The notes beneath the pieces are model-generated. The model saw only the letters and a program-made list of their open reading frames with translations. It was not told the origin of the DNA and made no database searches. The position numbers and the translations under genes are program-made. From an uncultured Clostridia bacterium (GTDB lineage Bacteria; Bacillota; Clostridia; Lachnospirales; Anaerotignaceae): 26,554 nt of DNA. Shown here piece after piece: positions 14,821 to 23,019 of this stretch. The stretch is taken from positions 1 to 26,554 of the forward strand of contig CALCGT010000050.1 in assembly GCA_937901125.1 (NCBI GenBank), written 5' to 3'. The stretch's first letter is position 1, and the number at the start of each line of letters is the position of its first letter.

Positions 14821-15834
14821 TCAATTTAATTTGCAAACACTGCCGCCCTCTCTCAGGGAAGTTTCCAGTTCCAAATGGCGGTGATCCGCTTTCTTTTCCG
14901 CCATATCCAAAAGGATCTGCACGGAATATTCACCCAATTCTTCCGCCGGCTGCACCAGTGTTGTCAAAGTCGGCACCGTATAAGCCGACATGGTGATGCC
15001 ATCAATGGCGATGACAGAACAATCCTCCGGCACCCGCCACCCTTCATCGAAAAGAGCTTTCATGGCTGCCACCGCCATGGAATCGGCAATGACGAAAGTT
15101 GCTGTAAAATCCTTTCTGCGCTTTGCCAGACGACGCATAGCTTCATAGGCAGATTCCATATCAAATCTTTTCGTTTCCTCTACCAAACCTTCATCTGGTT
15201 CAATGCCATTATCCCGCAAAGCCTGACAATATCCTCTGTAGCGCAGTTCCGCAATGGAATGGTCATGCTTGGAATCCAAAAGTAATGCGATTTTTTTGTG
15301 TCCCTGTTTGATGAGAAACTCCACTGCTTTATAGGCTTCCTTCTGGTCGTTGATGGTAACAGAAGAATAGTCATTTTCCTGCAGCCCGCCAAAGCTGTTG
15401 GTATAGGAGCAGCAAACAAAAGGCACCTGCAGCACCGCGATCTGCTCCGCGGAATAATCGAAGCAGCCCCCCAAAAGAATGAGTCCTCTCAGCTTTTTCG
15501 ACTGTACCAGGCTTGCCCCTGCACTCAGTTCATCCTCTCCGCTGGCAATCTGATGGAATATCATGGTATATCCTGCCCGCTCCACTGCATTTTCAATGGA
15601 ACGGATAACTTCCGTAAAGAAAGGATTGCCAATGCCCCGCACCACTAAACCGATGGTATTGGACTGGGGCTTTACCAGATCCCTTGCGCTGTTATTGGGC
15701 ACATAATGCACTTCCTGCACCACCTGCATGACCCTTTCCCGCACTGCATCGCTGACATCGGGATGGTTATTGAGGACACGAGAGACCGTGCTGACAGATA
15801 TGCTGCAGCGTTCTGCAATATCCTTGATCGTCAC
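14821..15834 (-). CDS. LacI-family transcriptional regulator
   Basis: The 337-residue protein has an N-terminal LacI helix-turn-helix (residues 2-27, TIKDIAERCSISVSTVSRVL), a hinge region and a periplasmic-binding-protein-like effector domain (about 60-330). The start is GTG at 15834, preceded by GAGGTGGGGG. The frame is open another 45 codons upstream, but that part runs over the operator and has no ribosome site. It lies directly upstream of the sugar uptake genes on the same strand, so it is the likely local repressor with a sugar as inducer. A CG-centred palindrome (15870-15883) in its own leader suggests autoregulation. It might respond to maltose or a maltodextrin; this is inference. 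Confidence 0.93.
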   Translation of the reverse strand: MTIKDIAERCSISVSTVSRVLNNHPDVSDAVRERVMQVVQEVHYVPNNSARDLVKPQSNTIGLVVRGIGNPFFTEVIRSIENAVERAGYTMIFHQIASGEDELSAGASLVQSKKLRGLILLGGCFDYSAEQIAVLQVPFVCCSYTNSFGGLQENDYSSVTINDQKEAYKAVEFLIKQGHKKIALLLDSKHDHSIAELRYRGYCQALRDNGIEPDEGLVEETKRFDMESAYEAMRRLAKRRKDFTATFVIADSMAVAAMKALFDEGWRVPEDCSVIAIDGITMSAYTVPTLTTLVQPAEELGEYSVQILLDMAEKKADHRHLELETSLREGGSVCKLN

Positions 15835-15869
15835 TGTCCCCCACCTCTTTTCTTTCGTAAAATATACTT

Positions 15870-15883
15870 TGCAAACGTTTCCA
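15870..15883. promoter_or_regulatory. LacI/CcpA-type operator in the regulator's leader
   Basis: The 14-bp near-palindrome TGCAAACGTTTCCA has the central CG and AAACGTTT core bound by LacI-family proteins, and it also resembles a cre site for CcpA. It lies about +8 to +21 from the predicted start of the regulator transcript, where a bound protein would block transcription. Confidence 0.75.
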
Positions 15884-15897
15884 GAAAGTGCAATTTT

Positions 15898-15926
15898 ATG
15901 ATAGCAACTTTTTGTCCCACTGTCAA
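15898..15926 (-). promoter_or_regulatory. Promoter of the lacI-type gene and probably the sugar operon
   Basis: On the minus strand a perfect TTGACA (15921-15926) and TATCAT (15898-15903) are separated by 17 bp. It is the best promoter seen for the whole regulator-transporter group. Confidence 0.8.
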
Positions 15927-15941
15927 TTCCCCTTTGTGCAT

Positions 15942-15961
15942 TTTCGTAGAAAACTACGAAA
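15942..15961. promoter_or_regulatory. Perfect inverted repeat upstream of the lacI-type promoter
   Basis: Arms TTTCGTAG (15942-15949) and CTACGAAA (15954-15961) are perfect complements around AAAA. The site starts 15 bp upstream of the -35 box, a usual place for an activator or a second operator. Its sequence is unlike the operator at 15870-15883. Confidence 0.5.
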
Positions 15962-16212
15962 GCATCCAATCACTTTATGGCAGTTTGCACAACACAGGGA
16001 ATCTATACCATTATTTCCACAAGTTTTTCAAGCAAAAAAAGTTTTGAGTAAGATTTTTTATTTGAAATGTCCTATTCCAACTCTTCTCACCCAAGAAAAC
16101 CAATTTTTCCATTAGCTTTCCCCATAAATCAGAAATTTTTCTAATGGAATAAAAGTTTCGGCAAAAAATAAGTATATGCAACTGAAACTGTAACTTCCAT
16201 AAATCTTGCTTA
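15962..16212. other. AT-rich divergent intergenic region
   Basis: This lies between the lacI-type promoter region and the HAD gene promoter. It holds a 9-bp perfect inverted repeat, ttccattag (16107-16115) and ctaatggaa (16141-16149), around a 25-nt loop with a smaller nested hairpin. The words ccataaatc also occur twice (about 16122 and 16198). I see no ORF with a ribosome site and no recognisable RNA gene. Confidence 0.5.
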
Positions 16213-16241
16213 TTGTCTGAGCTCTATTTCTTTGGTAAAAT
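16213..16241 (+). promoter_or_regulatory. Promoter of the HAD/ABC-F pair
   Basis: TTGTCT (16213-16218) and TAAAAT (16236-16241) are separated by 17 bp, 24 bp upstream of the HAD start codon. Confidence 0.65.
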
Positions 16242-16264
16242 AGAAATGTTAGGCAGGTGGGACT

Positions 16265-17107
16265 ATGACAAAAATTAAGGTAATCGCCTCCGATCTGGAT
16301 GGCACACTATTGACAAGCAAAAAAGAGATCACGCCCCGTTTATATCAGGCATTGAACAAAATAAATGAAATGGGCATCTATTTTGTTCCCTCTACAGGGA
16401 GACCCTTCGGTTCTCTCCCCCGGGATGTAAAGGATCTGCCCTTTTTGAAATACGTCATCACCAGCAATGGTGCTTCCGTATATGATGCTCAGGAAAACTA
16501 TGATATCGTACAGAATTTTCTGACTCCCGAAGCGGTGGATATCACTTTGGAAATTGCAAAGGATTTGCCCATTATCATAGAATTTTTCAAGGACGGCAAA
16601 GCATACATCGCAAAAGAGGTTTTTGATGACCTCTCCCTTTATCACCTGACGGAAAGCCATATCCATTACATAAAGACCACCCGCACCCCTGTAAAGGGCT
16701 TTTGGGGAGAGATCGAAAAAAATAAATCCTTTTTGGAAAATATCAATCTGGTTTTCAGCGATATGGAACTGAGAAAACAAACCTGGGATTTATTGCAGTC
16801 CATAAACCATGCCTCTGTGACCGCATCCTCTCCGAAAAATATCGAGATTACCTCTAAGGATGCCACCAAGGCGCAGGCGTTGGAAAAGCTCTGCCAGGTG
16901 CTGGGTATCCAACGGGAGAATATCCTTGCCATGGGCGATGGGGATAATGACCTGCCCATGCTGCAGTTCGCAGGGATCGGCGTTGCCATGGTGAATGGGG
17001 AAGAGCACGTGAAAAAAGCGGCCGATCTGATCGCCGATGACTGCAACGATTTCGGCGCAGCAAAAATATTGGAACAAATCATAGAGCAAAAAGGAGTTTT
17101 AGAATGA
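16265..17107 (+). CDS. Cof-type HAD-IIB sugar-phosphate phosphatase
   Basis: This 280-residue protein belongs to the Cof/YidA group of haloacid dehalogenase phosphatases. Motif I ASDLDGTLL supplies the nucleophile D10 and D12, the PSTGRP segment (about 42-47) is motif II, and MGDGDNDLPML (about 222-232) is the metal-binding motif IV. K199 in SKDATKAQA fits the conserved motif III lysine. The C2B cap lies between motifs II and III. Members dephosphorylate sugar phosphates, flavin or PLP with broad specificity; the substrate here is unknown. AGGTGGG precedes the ATG. Its stop overlaps the ABC-F start by four bases, so the two are coupled. Confidence 0.92.
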   Translation: MTKIKVIASDLDGTLLTSKKEITPRLYQALNKINEMGIYFVPSTGRPFGSLPRDVKDLPFLKYVITSNGASVYDAQENYDIVQNFLTPEAVDITLEIAKDLPIIIEFFKDGKAYIAKEVFDDLSLYHLTESHIHYIKTTRTPVKGFWGEIEKNKSFLENINLVFSDMELRKQTWDLLQSINHASVTASSPKNIEITSKDATKAQALEKLCQVLGIQRENILAMGDGDNDLPMLQFAGIGVAMVNGEEHVKKAADLIADDCNDFGAAKILEQIIEQKGVLE

Positions 17108-18660
17108 GTATTTTGAATGTAGTGAAGCTCAGCCATGGCTTTGGCGACAGAGCGATTTTCACAGACGTTTCCTTCCGCCTGCTGAAAGGCGAACATGTCG
17201 GCTTTGTTGGTGCCAACGGCGAAGGCAAATCCACATTTATGAATATTATCACCGGCAAGCTGATTCCCGATGAAGGCAAGATCGAATGGAGCAAAAATGC
17301 GCGTGTTGGCTATCTGGATCAGCATACGGTTCTGGAAAAGGGTCAGAGCATCCGGGACGTATTGCAGTCCGCCTTCGCATATCTCTTTGATCTGGAAGCC
17401 CAGATGAATGCCTACTATGCGGAAATGGCAGAGGCTGATGCAGACCGTATGGAATTTCTCATGGAAGAAACCGGCAGCATTCAGGAAATGCTGGAGCAGC
17501 ATGACTTCTATATCATCGATTCCAAGATAGAAGAAATTGGCCGCGCCCTTGGCTTGGCGGATATCGGCTTCGACAGAGATGTGACGGAGCTTTCCGGCGG
17601 TCAGAGAACAAAGGTCCTGATGGCAAAGCTGCTGTTGGAAAAACCCGATATTCTCCTGCTGGACGAGCCCACCAACTATCTGGATGAAAACCACATCGAA
17701 TGGCTGAAACGCTACCTGATCGATTATGAAAACGCCTTTATTCTAATTTCCCATGACATCCCCTTTCTGAACAGCGTTGTCAACCTGATTTATCATGTGG
17801 AAAATTCCGAAATCAGCAGATACGTTGGCAACTATGACAAATTCCAGGAAGTCTATGCCATGAAGAAAGCACAGCTAGAGGCGGCTTACCGCAAACAACA
17901 GCAAGAAATCGAAGACCTGAAGGATTTCGTTGCCAGAAATAAAGCTCGTGTTGCCACCAGAAATATGGCAATGAGCCGACAAAAAAAACTGGATAAAATG
18001 GATGTCATCGAACTGGCAAAGGAAAAACCCAAGCCGGAATTCAATTTCAAAGAAGCCCGTGCCTCTGGCAGATATATCTTCCAGACAGAAGACCTTGTCA
18101 TCGGCTATGATAAGCCCCTGTCCAAGCCCCTGAACCTTTCCATGGAGCGAGGACAGAAGATCGCTTTGGTGGGCGCAAACGGGATCGGGAAAACCACCTT
18201 GCTGAAAAGCATTATCGGTGAGATTCCTCCCCTCAGCGGCAAAACAGAACTGGGCGATTATCTCTACACCGGCTATTTTGAACAGGAAAAGAAGTATACA
18301 GAAAATGTGACCTGTATCGATGAAATCTGGAAAGAATTCCCCTCCTATACCCAGTATGAAGTCCGCTCCGCTCTGGCAAAATGCGGGCTGACCACAAAGC
18401 ATATCGAAAGCATGGTAAAGGTTCTCAGCGGCGGGGAACAGGCGAAAGTACGCCTGTGCAAGCTCATCAATAACGAAACCAATGTACTGCTGCTGGACGA
18501 ACCGACCAACCATCTGGATGTGGATGCAAAGGAAGAACTGAAACGGGCACTGAAAGCCTACAAAGGCAGTATCCTGCTCATCTGCCACGAACCCGAATTT
18601 TACCGTGATGTCGTGACAGAAATTTGGAACTGCGAGGATTGGACAACAGTACAGTTATAA
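17104..18660 (+). CDS. ABC-F family ATPase (ribosome-associated type)
   Basis: The 518-residue protein has two ATP-binding cassettes on one chain and no membrane segments. Cassette 1 has Walker A GANGEGKST (36-44), signature LSGGQ (162-166) and ILLLDEP (182-188). Cassette 2 has GANGIGKTT (356-364), LSGGE (440-444) and LLLDEP (461-466). A charged helical linker (about 252-300) joins them. ABC-F proteins act on the ribosome; this one is closest in layout to the YkpA/YbiT type rather than to the antibiotic-resistance Vga/Msr types, judging by the short linker. The second cassette's switch region reads CHEPEF in place of the usual SHDRxF. AAAAGGAG precedes the ATG, which lies in the HAD stop overlap. 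Confidence 0.92.
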   Translation: MSILNVVKLSHGFGDRAIFTDVSFRLLKGEHVGFVGANGEGKSTFMNIITGKLIPDEGKIEWSKNARVGYLDQHTVLEKGQSIRDVLQSAFAYLFDLEAQMNAYYAEMAEADADRMEFLMEETGSIQEMLEQHDFYIIDSKIEEIGRALGLADIGFDRDVTELSGGQRTKVLMAKLLLEKPDILLLDEPTNYLDENHIEWLKRYLIDYENAFILISHDIPFLNSVVNLIYHVENSEISRYVGNYDKFQEVYAMKKAQLEAAYRKQQQEIEDLKDFVARNKARVATRNMAMSRQKKLDKMDVIELAKEKPKPEFNFKEARASGRYIFQTEDLVIGYDKPLSKPLNLSMERGQKIALVGANGIGKTTLLKSIIGEIPPLSGKTELGDYLYTGYFEQEKKYTENVTCIDEIWKEFPSYTQYEVRSALAKCGLTTKHIESMVKVLSGGEQAKVRLCKLINNETNVLLLDEPTNHLDVDAKEELKRALKAYKGSILLICHEPEFYRDVVTEIWNCEDWTTVQL

Positions 18661-18672
18661 TTGCATAAAAAT

Positions 18673-18699
18673 AAGGCTACTGCAAAAAACAGTAGCCTT
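18673..18699. terminator. Bidirectional terminator between convergent operons
   Basis: A perfect 10-bp stem, aaggctactg (18673-18682) with cagtagcctt (18690-18699), has a 7-nt loop. T-runs follow in both directions (18698-18706 on plus; 18666-18672 on minus). It ends the HAD/ABC-F unit and the radical SAM operon. Confidence 0.92.
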
Positions 18700-18708
18700 T
18701 TTCTTTGC

Positions 18709-20445
18709 TCATTTTCTTTCCTGCGCCAACAGTTCTTCCACTTCTTCCATGGGGATCACCAGATATTCGGCGTTTCCCAGCAGGTCTTTGTGTCCATAAT
18801 CCTGCAGGATGGCTTTCGGCTCCTCGTCCCCAAACACATCCAAATAAGTCTGCTTGATGAGAACTTTCTTTTCCGCATCGGCATAGCCAGGAATATATTT
18901 CTGTACCAGCTTTGCCGTGATCCGCTCATATTCCTGCCCATTTCCGCCCACCTTCAGCCACACAGGCAATTTTTTCGGCTTTTCATGCAAAGCAATATCA
19001 AATTTCAACGCCCATTGGAATTTTTGCAGATCCACCTTTTCATTCTTCCCAACAAAATCCCAGAGCACGTCACAAAGCCCCAACTTGGAAAGGGATTTAT
19101 ACTGGCAGCCCTCTTCCAGCCAAAATTGAGACAATGCTTCAAAGAAGGCAAAGGGGCTTTCATACAATGGCACCAGATAGGCCAGCGTATGCAGGAATTT
19201 CCCACTGTTGTAATAAATCTCCACCATTTCTTCGATATATTTCAATCGCAGCGTGTCCTCATAAGGCAGCATATGGGTGGTCAGCACTTCATACGGTGCG
19301 GTATCGTGATAAACGATATCAAACTCCTGCTGCTTTTGGTGCAGCATTGACCCCTTCAACACCTTCAAAAAGCCCAGCTGCAGTTGTTCCGGCTCCAAGG
19401 CGTACACATCGTTAAAGGAACGCCCAAAGGAATCATAATCCTCGTAGGGCAGCCCTGCGATCAGGTCTAAATGCTGATGGATGTTCCCCCCTGCCTTTAT
19501 CTGCTTGACGATGCCGGAGAGTTTTTTAAAATCCACATTTCGATTGATCGCCTGAATAGTATGGGGATTGGTGGACTGCACCCCAATCTCAAACTGAAAC
19601 AGCCCTTTTCGCACCGTTTTCAAGAAATCGATGGTCTCCTGATCGATCAGGTCTGCCGTCATTTCAAAATGGAAATTGGTCACGCCATTGTCATGCTCAT
19701 GGAGATATCTCCAGATCGCCATGGCATGGCTTTTGCGGCAGTTGAAGGTTCTGTCTATGAATTTAACTTGCCGCACCCCTGCGTCCAAAAATTTCTGCAG
19801 ATCGGGCAGCACCTTTTCCAAGGGAACGAACCGCACCCCCTGCTCCACAGAGGACAGGCAGTATCCACATTGATAGGGGCAGCCCCGGGAAGATTCATAG
19901 TAGATGATCTGATTTTCCACATCGGAAAAATCTGCTTCATAGGGGAATGGCAGCAGTGCCAAGTCCAAAGGCACTTCCTGCATAGTGGAAACGATTTCTT
20001 CCCCCTTGCGGAAGGTCAGACTGCCGATTTCCTCCAAGGATGTAGGGACACCAAAATCGAAATAGTCCAGCAACTTGCTGAACACAATCTCCCCTTCCCC
20101 CCGCAGGACGATATCCACCCCAGGGTTTTCCCGCAGGAAAGCTTCGCTCTCATAGCTGACCTCCGGCCCGCCAAAGCCAAGGATACACTGGGGCAGAATC
20201 TTTTTCAGCAGAGGACAAAGCTGCCGCAGCATCTCAATATTCCATATATATGCAGAAAACAAGATCACATCGGGCTGCAGGCGAAACAATTCCTCCGCAA
20301 TGAAATCCAAACGTTGATTGATGGTGAATTCTCGTGTCAGCACGTTATGTTTTTTATTGTTATCCTGAAAGCGGCTCAGATAGCGCAGTGCTAGATTGGA
20401 ATGGATATATTTCGCATTCAGTGCCGCAAGAACAACCTTTTTCAT
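18709..20445 (-). CDS. B12-binding-domain radical SAM protein (DUF4080-like)
   Basis: The 578-residue protein has an N-terminal cobalamin-binding-like Rossmann domain (about 1-125, with SAYIWNIE and LGFGGPEVSYE). A radical SAM domain follows (about 180-370), with cluster cysteines C189, C193 and C196 in the order CxxxCxxC. The C-terminal region (about 400-578) resembles DUF4080. The reaction is unknown; family members are predicted methyltransferases or anaerobic modifying enzymes. The ATG at 20445 is preferred over 20451 because GTGAGGA is six bases before it. It starts 17 nt after the HydF stop, so it is likely co-transcribed with the hydrogenase maturases, and a strong terminator follows its end. 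Confidence 0.88.
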   Translation of the reverse strand: MKKVVLAALNAKYIHSNLALRYLSRFQDNNKKHNVLTREFTINQRLDFIAEELFRLQPDVILFSAYIWNIEMLRQLCPLLKKILPQCILGFGGPEVSYESEAFLRENPGVDIVLRGEGEIVFSKLLDYFDFGVPTSLEEIGSLTFRKGEEIVSTMQEVPLDLALLPFPYEADFSDVENQIIYYESSRGCPYQCGYCLSSVEQGVRFVPLEKVLPDLQKFLDAGVRQVKFIDRTFNCRKSHAMAIWRYLHEHDNGVTNFHFEMTADLIDQETIDFLKTVRKGLFQFEIGVQSTNPHTIQAINRNVDFKKLSGIVKQIKAGGNIHQHLDLIAGLPYEDYDSFGRSFNDVYALEPEQLQLGFLKVLKGSMLHQKQQEFDIVYHDTAPYEVLTTHMLPYEDTLRLKYIEEMVEIYYNSGKFLHTLAYLVPLYESPFAFFEALSQFWLEEGCQYKSLSKLGLCDVLWDFVGKNEKVDLQKFQWALKFDIALHEKPKKLPVWLKVGGNGQEYERITAKLVQKYIPGYADAEKKVLIKQTYLDVFGDEEPKAILQDYGHKDLLGNAEYLVIPMEEVEELLAQERK

Positions 20446-20462
20446 TTTCATTCCTCACTTTT

Positions 20463-21644
20463 TCAAATCCCGAAGGGCGCAAGACTCCGTTCCAAAATGC
20501 CGTTGATATAAGCAATGCAAATACCATAATTGGTCATGGGGACGCCCTGATCCTCCGCGCATTTCAGGCGATATTTCATTTCTCTTTCATTGAGCATACA
20601 GCCGCCGCAATGGACGATCATTTGATAGGGAGACAGATCAACAGGAAATTCCGTACCACTGGTGAATACAAAATTCAGTTCTTTTCCCGTATGCTCTCTG
20701 ATCCAGCGGGGCAGCTTTACGGTGCCGATATCCTCGCACTGGCGGTGGTGGGTGCAGCCTTCGGAAATCAGAATAGTATCCCCATCCTGCAGCTGTTCCA
20801 ATGCCCTCGCCCCTTTTACATTTGGCTCCAAGTCCCCCTTATATCTCGCCATTAAAATAGAAAAAGAAGTCAACTGAATATCCGTAGGTACTTCTTTGGA
20901 AACCTTTCCGAAAATCTGACTGTCTGTGATGACCAGTTTTGGTTTCTTTCCTAAAGATTGCAGTGTTTCCTTCAATTCATGATTTCTGGCAACAACGGAA
21001 ACCGCGCCTGCTTCCAGGATATCCCGAATGGTTTTCTGCTGGGGCAAAATCAATCTGCCCTTAGGTGCCGCAGAATCGATGGGCACCACAAGCACTGCAA
21101 AATCATTAGGTTTCAGCAAATCACCCACGATTTTCCGTGTCATATCTTCACTGGGTACAAGGGCAGCAATACGCTCCTTCAATTCATAGATATTCTGACC
21201 TGTTTTTGCACTGACGGAGATTTCATTTTCTTCATTCTTCTCCGCCGCCTGCAGGTCGGATTTATTTTTCACAATAATACAAGGTATGTTTTTTTCGCGG
21301 ATGCGTTCCAAAATCGCTGCATCTGCCACCGTCCTACCAACGGAACCATCAATGACGACAACGGCGATATCCGTTTTATTTAATACCTGATAGGCCTTCT
21401 GCACCCGCAGCTTTCCCAGTTCCCCTTCATCATCCAGACCAGGGGTATCGATGATTACCACAGGTCCCAAGGGTAGCAATTCCATGGCTTTCAGAACCGG
21501 GTCCGTAGTCGTTCCCGCCACATCGGATACAATGGCCAGATCCTGCCCTGTCATGGCGTTAATGATGCTGGATTTTCCCGCGTTGCGCTTGCCGAAAATC
21601 CCAATATGAATCCGTTCCGCCATCGGCGTATTGTTCAATCCCAT
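20463..21644 (-). CDS. hydF: [FeFe]-hydrogenase maturation GTPase HydF
   Basis: HydF is the scaffold on which the 2Fe subcluster of the H-cluster is built before transfer to HydA. The 393-residue protein has a GTPase domain with G1 GKRNAGKSS (18-26), DTPG (66-69) and NKSD (127-130). A dimerisation domain follows, then the C-terminal 4Fe-4S domain with the HydF signature C297-x-H299 and C346-G-G-C349; 46 residues separate the two parts. The SD AGGAGG overlaps the HydE stop, and only nine bases separate the genes. The motifs are complete, so a functional protein is expected. No hydA or hydG gene is in the window. Confidence 0.96.
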   Translation of the reverse strand: MGLNNTPMAERIHIGIFGKRNAGKSSIINAMTGQDLAIVSDVAGTTTDPVLKAMELLPLGPVVIIDTPGLDDEGELGKLRVQKAYQVLNKTDIAVVVIDGSVGRTVADAAILERIREKNIPCIIVKNKSDLQAAEKNEENEISVSAKTGQNIYELKERIAALVPSEDMTRKIVGDLLKPNDFAVLVVPIDSAAPKGRLILPQQKTIRDILEAGAVSVVARNHELKETLQSLGKKPKLVITDSQIFGKVSKEVPTDIQLTSFSILMARYKGDLEPNVKGARALEQLQDGDTILISEGCTHHRQCEDIGTVKLPRWIREHTGKELNFVFTSGTEFPVDLSPYQMIVHCGGCMLNEREMKYRLKCAEDQGVPMTNYGICIAYINGILERSLAPFGI

Positions 21645-21653
21645 AAGCTCCTC

Positions 21654-22700
21654 CTATTCCACCAGCGAATCCCCGCGGGCAGATACTACATGATAGCCGA
21701 TCTCTTCCATTTCCGCCTGCAGCAGTGCCAACCCCTCGGCGGCTTCATCGCCCATGCAGCGTTTATTGTCATACAAACTGTAATATTTCCGATTTTCCTT
21801 TGGAGAAAGATTGGGCATCACCACATTTGCCCCTGCAAGGATACCCATTTTCCGTCCATCGGGATGGATGGTGCTCAAGGCCGTTGTGGCAGGCATCAGC
21901 ACTTTCGGCAGCATCAGACGTACTGCCCCCAACAGGAATAGGGTCAGTTCCAAGGTGCCTGCTGTTTCTTTGGCAAAAGGCGTATCTTTATGGGGAATAA
22001 AGGGTCCGATACCTATCATGTGGGGGTTCAATTCCTTCAAAAACAGCAAATCCTCTGCCAGATGTTCCGCCGTTTGCCCCGGCGAACCCACCATAATACC
22101 ACTGCCCACCTGAAAACCAATCTTCCGCAAATTACAAAGGCAATTCTTCCGCTCCTGCAAGGACAGTTCTTTCGGATGCAGGAATCTGTAATGCTCTTCG
22201 TTGGCTGTTTCATGACGCAGCAGGAATCGGTCTGCCCCTGCCTTGAAATAGGCTTCATATTCTTCTCTTTTTCTCTCCCCCACAGAAAGGGTAATGGCGC
22301 AATCAGGGAATTCCCCTCTGATTTTTTGCAGCAAAGCCACCATCTTTTCCTTTGTGAACCAGCCATCTTCTCCCCCCTGCAGCACAAAGGTACGGAAGCC
22401 CAAACGATATCCATTCCTACAGCAATCGAGGATTTCCTCCTCCGTCAAACGATAGCGATGCAGGTTCTGATTGCTTCTGCGAATCCCACAATAATAGCAA
22501 TCGTTCCTACAATAATTGGTAAATTCAATGAGCCCACGGATATAAACATTCTTTCCGTAGTGCTGCTGACGTATTTTTCTCGCCCGTTCGAAAAGAAATG
22601 TGTCTGTCTCCGCTGTTTTGCCTTTGATCAGGCGCACCCATTCCTCCTTCGTCAGGGTCTGTTCTCTCTCCAGCTTTTCAATCAAATATTTCATAGGCAT
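21654..22700 (-). CDS. hydE: [FeFe]-hydrogenase maturation radical SAM enzyme HydE
   Basis: HydE makes part of the bridging dithiolate ligand precursor of the H-cluster. From the ATG at 22700 it has 348 residues, the family length. The radical SAM cysteines C64, C68 and C71 lie in FTNYCRNDCYYCG, followed by the LQGGEDGWF loop that binds S-adenosylmethionine. The C-terminal region has a single cysteine (KRCMGDE), so the optional second cluster known in Thermotoga HydE is probably absent. The frame is open up to 22796, but that part overlaps the TM1266 gene. The stop of that gene is four bases before the chosen ATG, suggesting coupling; the ribosome site is weak, and ATG 22694 is also possible. 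Confidence 0.93.
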   Translation of the reverse strand: MPMKYLIEKLEREQTLTKEEWVRLIKGKTAETDTFLFERARKIRQQHYGKNVYIRGLIEFTNYCRNDCYYCGIRRSNQNLHRYRLTEEEILDCCRNGYRLGFRTFVLQGGEDGWFTKEKMVALLQKIRGEFPDCAITLSVGERKREEYEAYFKAGADRFLLRHETANEEHYRFLHPKELSLQERKNCLCNLRKIGFQVGSGIMVGSPGQTAEHLAEDLLFLKELNPHMIGIGPFIPHKDTPFAKETAGTLELTLFLLGAVRLMLPKVLMPATTALSTIHPDGRKMGILAGANVVMPNLSPKENRKYYSLYDNKRCMGDEAAEGLALLQAEMEEIGYHVVSARGDSLVE

Positions 22701-22704
22701 TTTA

Positions 22705-22962
22705 TCAAACCGTTTTTCCATAAATCGTTTTTGTGCTGACACCGGGCAGCATCCCCAGTTTTCCCGAAAGGGCACTGATGGCATCATTAGGTGCATCCAT
22801 AGCTACACTAATAATGGAAATTTCCTTTTCCCGATAGGGCAGACCCATTCGCCCAATGATATATTCACTGTATTCGCTCAGCAGTTCATTCAACTGCCCT
22901 ACGGATTCATGGCTTGTCAAAATAATACCAATGAGTGCGATTCTTGTTTCTTTTTCTGTCAT
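22705..22962 (-). CDS. Iron-only hydrogenase system regulator, TM1266 family
   Basis: This 85-residue protein matches the TM1266 family of small ACT-like proteins found beside [FeFe]-hydrogenase maturation genes and named hydrogenase system regulators on that basis. The opening TRIALIGIIL and the following IIGRMGLPYREKEISIISVAMDAP segment around residue 35-57 are typical. There is no obvious DNA-binding motif, so a regulatory role is inference from gene context. AGGAGG lies eight bases before the ATG, directly after the hairpin at 22987-23008. It is followed at four bases by hydE. Confidence 0.88.
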   Translation of the reverse strand: MTEKETRIALIGIILTSHESVGQLNELLSEYSEYIIGRMGLPYREKEISIISVAMDAPNDAISALSGKLGMLPGVSTKTIYGKTV

Positions 22963-22986
22963 TCTTCATTCCTCCTAAAAAAGAAA

Positions 22987-23008
22987 GTCTGCACCAAACG
23001 GCGCAGAC
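22987..23008 (-). terminator. Terminator or attenuator between ygiQ-type gene and TM1266 gene
   Basis: Arms gtctgcacc (22987-22995) and ggcgcagac (23000-23008) form nine pairs (one wobble) with a 4-nt loop. A T-rich run follows on the minus strand (22978-22986). It is a good intrinsic terminator 11 nt after the YgiQ stop, yet the next gene's ribosome site begins only five bases past the T-run. Confidence 0.85.
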
Positions 23009-23019
23009 AAACTCTATCA

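Noticed and set aside
14830..14838. A second operator for the LacI-type regulator before the binding-protein gene
   Set aside because: Nine bases (TTTGCAAAC) match the operator at 15870, but they lie in the regulator's own last codons and the other half-site is missing.
15835..15969. A 45-residue N-terminal extension of the LacI-type regulator
   Set aside because: The helix-turn-helix must be at the N-terminus, the GTG at 15834 has a good ribosome site, and the extension covers the operator and promoter.
22701..22796. A longer HydE N-terminus from the upstream ATG at 22796
   Set aside because: This part overlaps the complete TM1266-type gene, would make HydE longer than the family, and has no ribosome site.
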